From positions 15,076,040-15,140,039 of the forward strand of contig CM065170.1 in assembly GCA_033026295.1 (NCBI GenBank): 64,000 bases of DNA. The letters are read 5' to 3'. Positions 53,122 to 64,000 of the stretch are shown piece after piece; position 1 is the stretch's first letter; each line of letters opens with the position of its first letter. The DNA comes from Channa striata (lineage: Eukaryota; Chordata; Actinopteri; Anabantiformes; Channidae). The translations under genes and the position numbers were made by a program. The notes below the pieces were generated by a model. The model ran no database searches. It saw nothing but the letters and a program-made list of their open reading frames with translations, and was not told the origin of the DNA.

Positions 53122-54039
53122 CAAAACTAGACTTTGCGGATTTTCTGGAAATTCATTCATTCAATGCCTCCACAATATTACATGTAATATTGGGTTAATA
53201 ACCCAAGAGACATTATGACAACTACTACTACTATTTCGGCTTTTCCCATCAACAGAATAACCTCTATTCAAGGGATCCACCAAAACCTCCTTAAAATCCT
53301 CCTTAAAAAATAAGTATGTCAGTTTACAGACACAGGTATTGGGGCCAGTGGTGAAACTAGCTGCAGCACATGAACGTTATTAGCAAAATAGCCTGCCATA
53401 AATCAGGGCAAAAAAAGGTAAAACTACATTATTTGACAAATCTAAATGTCACTGTTACTGAACTGCAGGTGTGGTCTGCTATGGGACAGACCTACATTGG
53501 GAGAGAATTTGTATGGTAACTAACTTTGGCCTTATACGCCAATGAAAAGGAAATTTTTTGTGCTAAGCACTCGATATAACTTTAAATACAGTTATGTTAT
53601 TGATCAAACTAGTGTCTTAGTTTTTTCTTACATGTGTCAACAACTACAAATGTGCCACTTCTCTAAACATACAGGAAGAAGTTCTATCCAACAATGTGGA
53701 GAGAAATCCTGACACAAAACACACATATATTTTTTTCTCATGGAACCTTAACACCATCATATAATAATAACAACCTAATTAAAATTCAGTGCTATGCTCT
53801 TTCACAGCTCATAGAGTAAAACACCCACCAACACGAGGTGATGTTGTCACCTAGAACTGGTTGAGATCACCGATTTTAATCACAAGCCCAACTAAATAAT
53901 TGCACCTTGTGAAAGCAACTCCTAGGCTGCCTATATAGTCTTCGAGCAGACTGAATCTCAGTCCTAATACCTTTGAAGGGTATTACAGTTCCAGGTAAAT
54001 GTTTTATAAAAAGAGGAAACAGGAACAACTTTATTGTTT

Positions 54040-54150
54040 TGCTCAAGGACCCTTCAACATACAAGCAGGATGAGCTGGGGAATAAACTGCCAACCCTGCG
54101 TTTGGTGGACAACCTGCTTTATCTCCTGAGCCTCAGTTGCCCCACAGCTG
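54040..54150. repeat. Fish repeat fragment
   Basis: 'gctcaaggacccttcaacat' and 'ggtggacaacctgctttatc' followed by 'tcctgagcctcagttgcccc' match the tRNA-like end of a common teleost short interspersed element, in reverse orientation. Confidence 0.6.
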
Positions 54151-57133
54151 CTCTTTCCTGCCATTGTTGCAAACAGTTCACTTTGCCAACATGTTAAAAA
54201 ACTAATCTAGCCTAAATCTATCAAAGTGAGCAGAAAAAGTTAAGCTCAGAAGTAGTGAAGCATCGAAGCCACCGAAACACTCCGAATTTAAGAGCAACCT
54301 AAAGGATGTAATTGAGGCCTACGGACACCATAAGCACAACATGGAGGAGCACCTGTTCCTGGATGGCACCCTGCCATTGCTCTCTGTCTGTCTGCTGTGG
54401 CGGCTTGCTACCCACAGATGAGGAATTAGAAAGTCATTAAGGAACACAAACAGCAGGATGGCACAGTCGCAACAAACTCAAGACTAAATTTGTGTCTCAA
54501 TTTACAGACTGAAGGGGGGAAGCAATCTAACTTTTTTTGCTTATTAATTATATATAAAATTCACATTTAAACGTTCTCTGACTAGATTAAGTTTTTAGTG
54601 GATGGTGGACTGCATATCAATAATACGTTAATTTATAGAGCAATGTCTGTTAAGTTGCACATTGACCTACTGTAGATGGTTATGTTAATACATACGTAAC
54701 ACTTATTTTGAGGATCAACGTGCTTCCTGTAAGATTCCGCTGTTTGAAAAGTGTCATGTGTACCTCGATCGCCTTCTTGGTTCGGCATCTTAGCAAGCTA
54801 ACTTTGCGAATTAGCACTAATCACATAGTATAATGATACTCAAAGAAACCAAAAAAACCAAAAATCAGGACAAATTAAAAGTGAAACAAAAAAAAGCTCA
54901 GGTGTATTTGTTAACATTACAAACGGCTGCTTTCCATTTAGGTTGAAAAGTGTGCGCAGGGCTCGCTGAGATGCTCGATGGGAAGGGTTTCACCTGTGCT
55001 TTTCCTTCACCGACAAGCCGTAACATCTGCGGTGAACACATCAGCATGCACCTGTCCCTTTTAGCCGATGCACAACATTAGCCTCACGTCTCTACTGCAC
55101 CTTTACTGGTGAACCGGCTGACTGACATACAGACTGACATCACCATCCCTAAAACCATGCTGTTAATAACGCTAACAGTTTATTAAAATGAGCTATTAGA
55201 GCCAGATATAGATATGACATGCCTTACCAGAGTCATGTGGAGAAGGCATTACTGTTTCCCTGGTGCCATCTGTCTGGAACTCACTGGTCACACTTCCCTG
55301 TAGTGCTTGTGGTACCTAATTAAAAGCTTCAGATTAAGTTGCAAATGAAGTTTTTTAGTTGTCTCCACAGCTGGCAGTGCTGCCAGCACTGATTCGAGAG
55401 TTTCAACCGCAGGGCAATAAGGCCTGCGACCAGTTAGGAACCAAAGTCTCCTAGATTCTATGGGTTTGAGATTTTACATCCAAATAGGTTTTACTTTCAT
55501 TTAGGCCTCACTCCTGTGAATTATAACATGTCTACGTATCACGGTGACATCAGCACTGGTGCTGTCACAGGGGCATTGTAGTTTGTTCAGTAACGCACCA
55601 TCTGTGGAGCACGATTTATTTTGGCCTGGCATCATACGTGAAACACTTTCTATCTGGAGTTAAGATTAAGGAAAACCTCTTTTATAATTACAAATTTAAA
55701 TTGAGCCGCACTATATAATTTAACAGTACATGCAATTTATATTTTTAAGTAGGTTTTCCCTTCACCTCTCAACTTTTTAGCTCTACTCAACCAACCAGCC
55801 TCATTTGAATCTGCACAATTAAATGTTTGTATATTAACAATGACACAATTAACAATTTGTAATGGGAAAAGAGTCATTTGTCCTGTTGGACCCACAGAGA
55901 ATTATCACTCAGCTCTGCAACCTTCCTCAGCTAGTCAGTTACCACAAATACCTCAAAGTGACCAAAACTGAATCCTAATGATGTTCCATGTCTGCTGCCA
56001 TGTGAAAATTGGTAAACCCTTTGCAGTAAACATATGAAGTATGTTAAGGGGCAATGTTGTGTTTGCATCTTATTCCTATCAAGGTTCAGCTTTAAATGTG
56101 ACAATGTTAAACATTGATTTTTACTAAGGACAAATGCACTATTGCCTCAGATCTTAGGGTCTTTTGGAGAGGAGAATTGCTACTACTGGTATAGTTTGCA
56201 CGTGCAGTAGTAAAGCTGGGCTTTAGCCCTCACTGTTTGGAGATGACAGTAGATGAGTGGTGGGGTCTATGATTCATGTGGACCCCACTACATGTCCAGT
56301 AAGTTCAGCAGACTGTGTCTTATCACCATGTGATGAATGTCTGTTTCATTGAGTCCCTCAAATGTGTCAAGTGTTTTAAAGCACAATCCGGGCTGTGCTG
56401 CTTGAGAGGTCAAGGCATATGGGAATCTGACAGATATCATGAACATGGCTATAACTCCTGTCTTTTACACTTAAATTCTGGGACCATAATGCGCTGTACT
56501 GTGAGAGTTACCCCAAGGCTCACTAGCCGTGTGAGTCATCGACACACCAGTGACTCTGACTGCACAGTCAATTACCCATCTACCTTTCATGGACCAGGAG
56601 TAGATGACAGGGAATGAGTTCATCCATGCATTCAACCTACGGCAGCCATGCCTCCACCAGAGGTGAAACCCATATGCAGATGGGAGAGACAAGAGGATAT
56701 CGGGTTAGCTTTTTTCTATGTGGAGAATAAAGGTTAATAACAGTCCTTTCCTGTGTCATATTTGACATGACCAGTCATCGCAGTAATTACAATCATTACA
56801 CTCCAAAGGATGTCTAGTTATCCCTCTTAAACACAGGCCACACAAAGGAAATCAATTATTCAATCAGAACTCTCCCATTCATCCCTGCCTGAGTTCACTT
56901 AATTTTGGGCCTGGGTGAATCTGCCGCAAATAAACCCCACGACCGGAGAAGAAAAGACGAACAGGCCCCTAATTTGTACCCTTTCAGGCGGTCAATCACT
57001 TTTCAAAGGAATGCAAGCTTATTCTGACAATCAGGCCGACGTGAATGGGAATGGGTTTCATCTGCTACTTTACATAAGTTATCTGGTGATAAAGAGGGCA
57101 GAAGAAGAGGGGAGGATGGCGGTGGGGGACGAT

Positions 57134-57160
57134 GTGGTGGTGGTGGTGGTGGTGGTGGGG
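57134..57160. repeat. (GTG)n short tandem repeat
   Basis: A GTG run of about nine units ends in a G tract. Confidence 0.85.
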
Positions 57161-60100
57161 GGGGTCTTTCTGTTGACAAGTGCAGCCTGTGGCCCCCACC
57201 GCTATTACTCTCAGCCCCCTCTCTCCTTTTTCTCGTCCCCCTTTCACCTCATCTCTCACCCATCCTCCGCTCCTCATCTTGCCCGTGCCCACTAGGATTG
57301 GCAGCATGTAATTTAAGAGCATGGGCACAAAGACCAAATGCCAAGCCCATAATGGAAGCTGGATGTGTTCTGATTTAAATGGGCTTCTCTGCTCAGGGCC
57401 CAGGGCCTGTAATTAAGATCACTGGGACAAAAGAGAGGAGACAGTCTCACAATACAGTCGGGACCTGGTTGAAGAAGAAAGAGCAAAAATATCAGCTCCT
57501 AGCACCCAAAAATGGAAAGACGTTTTTTTTTTTAATGGACACCTGAGCAGTTAGATAAGAACAAGAAAGTTAAAGTTAGAGACACGTGGCTGCGAAAACT
57601 GTCTATTTGTTGTTACATCCCTGTGATGATCTGATGAATGCACTTGTGCTCCTAATGTCCATTCATTAAAATGACAACTTGGACGCACAGTTAAAATTAG
57701 TCTAACTTTCAAGGGCCCAACACAGTACATGCATCTCTTTGATTGCTTATAGAGTAGGACACGTTGCAAAGAGCAGCTTAACTTCAGAGAGAGAATTACT
57801 ATTACCAAGCACTGACTCCATCAGCATTCCTGTAGGGGTATTTGATCAATCTGAATGATGAAAAGACTACGAGAGGCCTTCATATCCGGATGGAGGGCTG
57901 GAAGTCTCGTCCTCCATATCCATACACCCTCCATCATTCTCTCCTGAGCGTTTTTGGTTCCCGAGGACACACTCTAGCTCCTAGTGCTCTGGGTGGTTGT
58001 GTATTCAGACCTTTTTCCGTTTAATTAGATTTGTTAAAACAATTTTTGGAGTGCTTTATTCGGTAAAAGCTCTCAGGGGTTAATATCCACAGAACACTTC
58101 TGTTCAGCTTCTTTTCACCAATGAAGCATAAATTATTTAAATTATTCAGAATTGTGCGACCTTTTATCTCACCCCCTTTGAAGGCAGCAAATTAAAAATG
58201 CAAATGGGCTAACTAATTAATATGCAAATGCATTCATTCCCAGTTAACAATTAGCAATTAAACCTGCAGTGTCTAGAAAGAGCACTGACAAAATTAGCAA
58301 CTTATTTTTTCATTTGAAAAATAGTCAGTCCGAAAAAAATTGATTGACAAAATGACTTTTACTGACAACCACCTGCCTCGATATAAACAAAATTAATAGG
58401 ATGTCATGTAGGAGACACAGAAATCTGAGTAGAGTCATGTCACAAACAACAAAAATGTATGTCATGTTGTCATGATTTGGTTCCAAGACATGTATATTTC
58501 ACAACTCAATCAAGCCTTAATTGAAACATGAAAGTCTGAGAGGCATTTTCTGTGTGTGTTGGGAATTTCTTTAAGGGCAGAGAAGAGAGAACACACAGAT
58601 GATAGGTGCAGCAGACAGATACGGTGGGTACAGAGGAGGACTGAGTTAACACATTATATAACACAAACTAATAGCAGGTCTTTGTTTTTATAGCTACGGT
58701 CAGATATCCAGAGCAGGAAAAGATCAGCAGGAAACCATAAAACACCCAGAGGTGTCAAACACTTTCCTATTTCCCTCAACACACTCAAACACAATCTTAC
58801 ACCTCACGCTATCTCCTATATTACACCTTATGATACCTAATGTTACAAACTCCACATCAATCATGCATGCCAAGCCCCGACTGTCTCTCCAGTGTCTGAA
58901 TTTAACCACATCACGATCCTTTGATGCGATAGCAGGAAGGTGCGGGGGCCGTAAAGGTTATCTGTGATACACAGACCAGGGGGCACCTGCCTCTCGCGGA
59001 GTTCGCGCACGTTGCCGCTGTTCAGCCGAGAACGTACACAGTGATGTATGCGTGGAGATCGCTGTCAGCCACGGAGCTATGACAACAGAGGTCAGTCAGT
59101 CAGTCAATCAGGGAAACGGGAGGCAAAGGAGGAAGAGAACAAGAAGGACTTGTCTTCTTTTTATTAACATCCCCAAATCATATACTAATAATCACTGTCA
59201 GTGCTCAACTTGATCTCTTGTCAGTCTGCAACTTGCGCCAGAGGCTCAGCAACATGATCATCACCTTCGACAAAGACTCGGTGATTGCTGTGCCTTTAAA
59301 CATGATTCTTGTGTTTCATTAACTTGCATTAAGTGCCCGTGTCCCCCGACGCTTGAATGCTATATTGCCAAAGAAGGCTCATATTTTATTTATCGCAGTT
59401 TAATATTGTTTTTGAATATTTGCAGTGCCTTTAGGCCTGGCTTCCAGTCATGTTATGCTTTTTAATTTCTCTTTGGAATTGATTCTCTATTGCTAGAAGT
59501 GACGTTTGATTAAAAACCTTTTCTCACATAAAAATGTAAACGAACATTAAGTTATTCTACATACTGCAGCTGTTTGCTACAATAACTTTAGATTACACTC
59601 ACATTTTGATTTAATGCACTCCCTAATTGAATTGTTTCTCCTTTACGTTTGAGTTACATTGTGTGCGCTGCATAAGAATACCTCACCTTACTGACCATTT
59701 ACGCCGATGACACCCTGCAGCTCTAATTCATTCGGCTGTTTTCATATACATACTGGTAATATACTAGCTACAGCATAATTACTGCACTCGACACAAGACA
59801 CTCCACATGCATCTCTTTATCCGCTCACTCATGGAATAAATAGAACTAAAACACAAGAAATGCAGCAAAGAACCTCTTTCAAGCAAATAGGCTGGGGGTG
59901 GGGTAGATAATTAATTCTGAGATTAATGTACTGTAGCAGTGGTGTGTTATTAAAACGCTATTTTTAAATTACAGCTCAGAAAGCACCCCCTTGGGATTAA
60001 GAGTGTTAGCCACTGATCTCTGCTTAAGTTATGGATGGAAAGGGAGGGGGGTCTATTTTACATGCCCAGGTCCCATCTTATGGCTCACGCTGTGGGCTGA

Positions 60101-62379
60101 CACCGAGAATCTTTTTAGTGTTTGGTCGCCTTTTCACTGAAAAGCGTTTAGTCCCTTTATCAATGGAGTTAGAACTTGTGCTTTTCAGTAAGTAAAGCGT
60201 TTGATAGGCGAGGGCCACTGCTGGCTTACAAGTGGCATTTGATTAATGGATCTTGCTGTGTCTATTGTAAAACACTTGTTTTCAGAGCAAGGGAATGTAG
60301 GGAGGTTGTTGCAAGACAGATGACAGATTTTGTTGTAATATGCCAGTTAAAAGGTACGCAACACCAGAGCAGGACCTGTTCTCTTTAAAGGGTGATGCCA
60401 ATTTATTACAACTTGGCTCTTGTTTTTGCAGGTGTGGACATACTTTTGAGCAGTTACAATTGAATTGCACAAGCTACAGTCATTTTTAGGATGTGGGAAA
60501 CATTAGTATACAACAATCAGCCACACCTGCTGTTTTCAATTAAAAAAAATATGATTTGACTTTTATAAAAATACTATGAACTAGTAAATGCTTACTGTAC
60601 ATAATTTGCTGTTCTTACAACAATCATGATTGTTTAAAGTACACAGTTTTCTTACTTTTACTTTTTCACTAGCTAAAATGTAGATTAGTACTTTTACCTG
60701 AGTAAAAGATTTGAAATGGTACTTGCTGTGTGGAATTCCTTCACTCTTACTTTTACTTGTAGACATTTTGCTGTGTTTGGGCCTTTGTAGATGCACACTG
60801 CTCATGTTTAACCTTGTCCTCTATGAAATTATTAAGATCACCTGAATTATTTTTCTGACTTTAAACTTGATATTTTTTAATACTGAACCATAATGTTCAG
60901 TATGAGCTTACATATGTTAAACTGCACAGTAAATGTGAAAGGAATAGTCTGGAGTATGTGGTTGCAGACAAAAAATGGCAGACTAAAATCCTCAGCAGAA
61001 AGTAGTAAATGCAGTATTCGTTTCAGTATTAGTTTCTAATTTTAGCAGAAGAACGACTTTGCGATTAAGAAATAAGGTCAAGTGATTAAGGTTTGGAATA
61101 ACAATTGATTCAGGCGATAATAATATGAGAATCTTTTGGAAAGAGTTCAGCAGACAAATTCTGCCCAAGAATAAAAAACTCATCCATCTTTACATGCAAC
61201 TGTTTGCAGCCAAGTCCGTCTTGCAGGTTTTGGTGGTAATTCCGTGTGATTATCAATGACATATAACACACAGTAATGCAATCCATTGATATCATGAAAT
61301 GCTTGATTAAGACGACTTTTATTGTAGTTACACCACCTGACTAAGCTTTACTAAACATTCATGTTAAAAGTACAACAAATGCTTAAAAAAGTGATTCGGT
61401 TAACAAAAAAACTGATAAAACCATCAAGGAAGTTTGTGTTGACCCTCTCTCGTTTGCTTACTGTTGGATCATAAAGGGCTAACAGCGGTTTAATTTCGAA
61501 CAAATATTTTTTTAAAAAAAGGCTGTGTGGTGGGGCCATCTGCACGAGATGACCACAACATGACAGAGAGAGCAGTAGTGTCTGCGTGTATGTGATTGTT
61601 AGGCCCCGTGTTTGTGTGTGTATGTGTTATGTTCTGTTTTTAACATTGGCAGTGAGCGTTTTGCACCTGTGGCTGCTGGCAGACCATCCGGTGTGTTGCA
61701 GCTCCGGAGGGACCTTGAAGCCCGTCGCAGTGGGAGAGAGGAGTCTGTCCTGCTAACCGTAATTAGCACGGGCCTGTTGATTCACTGATAATGAGAGGGA
61801 GTTCATTAGCACCACACTAATTGCTGCCTACTTCACCATCACCACCACCACGCCAGCCCCCAAACCCCCTGCACTCTACAAAAGTTTTCTCGTCTATCAC
61901 ATTAGAGATGAAAAAAAAACCCAACAACATAAAAATCGGTAACTTTTTGGGAGATTGGAGTGGAAGCAGATGGAAGATTGGTTTTGGATTAGTTTTGACT
62001 TATTATTGAGTCTGTATGACAAAAGTGGGAAGAAACACAGGAAAGGAAGACTTGTTGTAGTTGTGAAATTTCACTCTGATAAGCGGCAGAGAGGACCAGA
62101 TTTATGTAGGTAGGACAGCTGAGGTTCAGAAGCTAATTGCCAAACAAGAAAACAAGATAAAACAAAGCGTGCTTGCCTAAAAACCTTGTCTGCTTGCGCT
62201 GCATCATCAACAACATTGTACTATTCGTTCCACCGGTGCAGAGTTCTCCTTAAAGTCTGCAATCCATTATTTTAAACAGTACACACTGTTACTATAGATT
62301 ATGTATGCACGGAAAAACATTTTTTTATAGAAATACATAGAATTGAAGTAAAGCAAAGACAGTAGCCACATTATGCATT

Positions 62380-63010
62380 CCCTTTTGCAAAAGAATCGCA
62401 GTGGGAATTGCAGTGTAAAATGTAAATGAAAACAGAATACAGTAATTTGCAAATCATTTGAAAGTAGTATAATACATCAAATGTTAAAAGGGAGGAATTG
62501 TATTGTTTCTTGAAAAATATATGAATTTGATGCCGATTAGACGTTTCAAAAAAGTTCAGACCGGGGCATGTTTACCAGTGTGTTATACCTCTTCTTTTAT
62601 CAACACTTTGTAGGCGTCTGGAAACTGAAGACAACAGCTAAAAATCAACTTTCTTTCCCATTCTTTCTTGATATAAGATTTCAGCTGCTCAGTAGCATTT
62701 GTTGTAGGTGTTGCTTCATAATAATTTCTGTAGGTGACAAATCTGGAGTGCAGGCAGGCCCGACTCTTACACCCCCCAAACTGTCCTGTTGTAATTTGTG
62801 CAGAATGTGCTTTAATATTGTGTTGCTGAAATAAGACTTTCCCCTTGAAAAAGTTGTCTGGCCTAAAATCCTGTTTATATCATTCAGCATTAACAGATGT
62901 GTAAGTTACCCGTGTCAGGTGCATTAATGCAGCCCCATTCCATCACACACAGTTCTGAACTGTCTGCTGGACTCACGAGACCACAGGACACTTTTCCATT
63001 TTGCCTTAGG
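62380..63010. repeat. Old DNA-transposon-like relic
   Basis: The phrases 'agtaatttgcaaatcatttg', 'ttgaaaaatatatgaatttg' and 'acgtttcaaaaaagttcaga' match a common teleost repeat end. No transposase frame remains. Confidence 0.5.
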
Positions 63011-64000
63011 CAAGCTCAGAAAAGGGAGCAGCGTTACAAGATCTTGTTTATTTATGGTTGTTTTTTTTCCATATTAGAGATTCAGCTTTCCGTTAGGGAT
63101 GCAGTGACAAACACGGTTCAGTGGTTTTTACAGGTTTTCCCAAAGCAAATAGCAAATAGTTTTCAAACACAATTCTCAGTTTCAACACTTGCTAAGTTTT
63201 ATTTCCACTATTTACAATCAAATACAGGGTGAAGGCAATTTTCAAACCATTACACTCATTGAAAACAGGGTTGTAACCCTAACAAGGGTGCTTACAACAA
63301 ACGTGATTGTAATTCAGGTCCTAAATCATTGTAATTATCTCTAACACCATAAACGCAATTTAAATACAAATTTAATACATTTCTACACTTCATACAAAAC
63401 TATATTAAAGTACTAAGTGTTATTTATTGTCTTTATTATCAGAACAACCTTTGATGATATTTTCATATTTGGAAATTCAAATCAGAATTTGTCATTAAAT
63501 AACTACATTGCAATCTTATGTTTAAATAACAAACTTTAATGCACGCCTACATAAAAAACACACACATGCTCAATAGTTACCACATGAGGTCATTGTTCTT
63601 GGATTCGCACGGGTTTGCTGATCAGTGCTAATTGCTCCTCAAAGCTGAATGATAGGTAAATAACGTTGGTCCAGATTAATGCAATCTGAATTAAATTTAA
63701 AACAGTTTACATCAACATTGTGTGCCAGTACATGATTCTATACAGATGTGACAAGACGTCCCCTTAATTGTGACTTCTGAATGTAAAACAAATCACAATA
63801 CTGCTGTGGAATAAACTGTAATCCTTTGGTTTCATCGAGTCAAAAATATATAGTTATTTTTTACCATTTCTAACATTTGTGACTTGTCAGAAGCTCAATG
63901 TGTGCAGTCTCAGCTGAGCTGGTAAGCATCTGTTTTGTGCTATAAATCACTCTCCCTTTGTGCATTAAAGTAATCAAACAGATTTCACAATAGCTGTTGT

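Larger units (their letters stand above)
53122..64000. other. Gene-free region with candidate conserved non-coding elements
   Basis: No exon with coding character was found over about 11 kb on either strand. Blocks at 56880-57440, 58040-58270, 60050-60270 and 61660-61860 have balanced composition, clustered homeobox-type TAATTA/ATTAG sites, or sharp edges typical of vertebrate conserved non-coding elements. Repeat relics lie at 54040-54150 and 62380-63010. Confidence 0.5.

Noticed and set aside
56915..57295. 126-residue open frame across the GTG run
   Set aside because: It contains a translated trinucleotide repeat (poly-Val), has no splice sites, and the underlying DNA looks non-coding.
62568..63232. 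Open frames near the right edge
   Set aside because: They fall in or beside an old repeat relic and have no coding character.

Overview
The window is nuclear DNA from a teleost fish. Genes are split into many short exons with GT-AG introns, microsatellites are common (CA, AT, ATC runs), and several old repeats of types I know from fish genomes lie between the exons. I found no prokaryotic, viral or organellar content, and no CRISPR-like array or defence system.

Layout: (1) about 148-2166 (+) is the 3' end of an AMPK-related protein kinase gene that resembles HUNK, cut by the left edge. (2) 2167-11440 is almost gene-free and holds repeat relics, one orphan exon-like block (8861-8947) and a GC-rich possibly conserved block (5380-5600). 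(3) 19787-12853 (-) is a complete ten-exon selenoi (ethanolamine phosphotransferase) gene with an in-frame selenocysteine UGA and a well-formed SECIS hairpin about 1.1 kb downstream of the stop. (4) 20300-21600 (+) is ost4, a 37-residue oligosaccharyltransferase subunit, head to head with selenoi. (5) 23628-22721 (-) holds three phase-compatible exon-like blocks that I could not assign. (6) 32776-27675 (-) is agbl5 (cytosolic carboxypeptidase 5) with eleven coding exons. (7) 33570-38349 (+) is a candidate three-exon gene for a 57-residue protein, head to head with agbl5. (8) 39776-52819 (+) is a canonical nuclear poly(A) polymerase closest to the gamma type, whose promoter and first exons occur as three diverged tandem copies. 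(9) 53122-64000 is gene-free, with several blocks that look like conserved non-coding elements.

The genes are not an operon-like system. selenoi makes phosphatidylethanolamine/plasmalogen precursors in the ER/Golgi, ost4 stabilises the ER N-glycosylation complex, agbl5 edits glutamate side chains on tubulin, and the poly(A) polymerase acts on nuclear mRNA. The ost4-agbl5-selenoi grouping resembles human 2p23, and PAPOLG is also on human 2p. That is remembered synteny, not a computed result.

The most useful leads are the triplicated 5' end of the poly(A) polymerase gene, the unassigned exons at 22.7-23.6 kb, the 57-residue candidate gene, the SECIS element, and the possible non-coding conserved elements at the right end.
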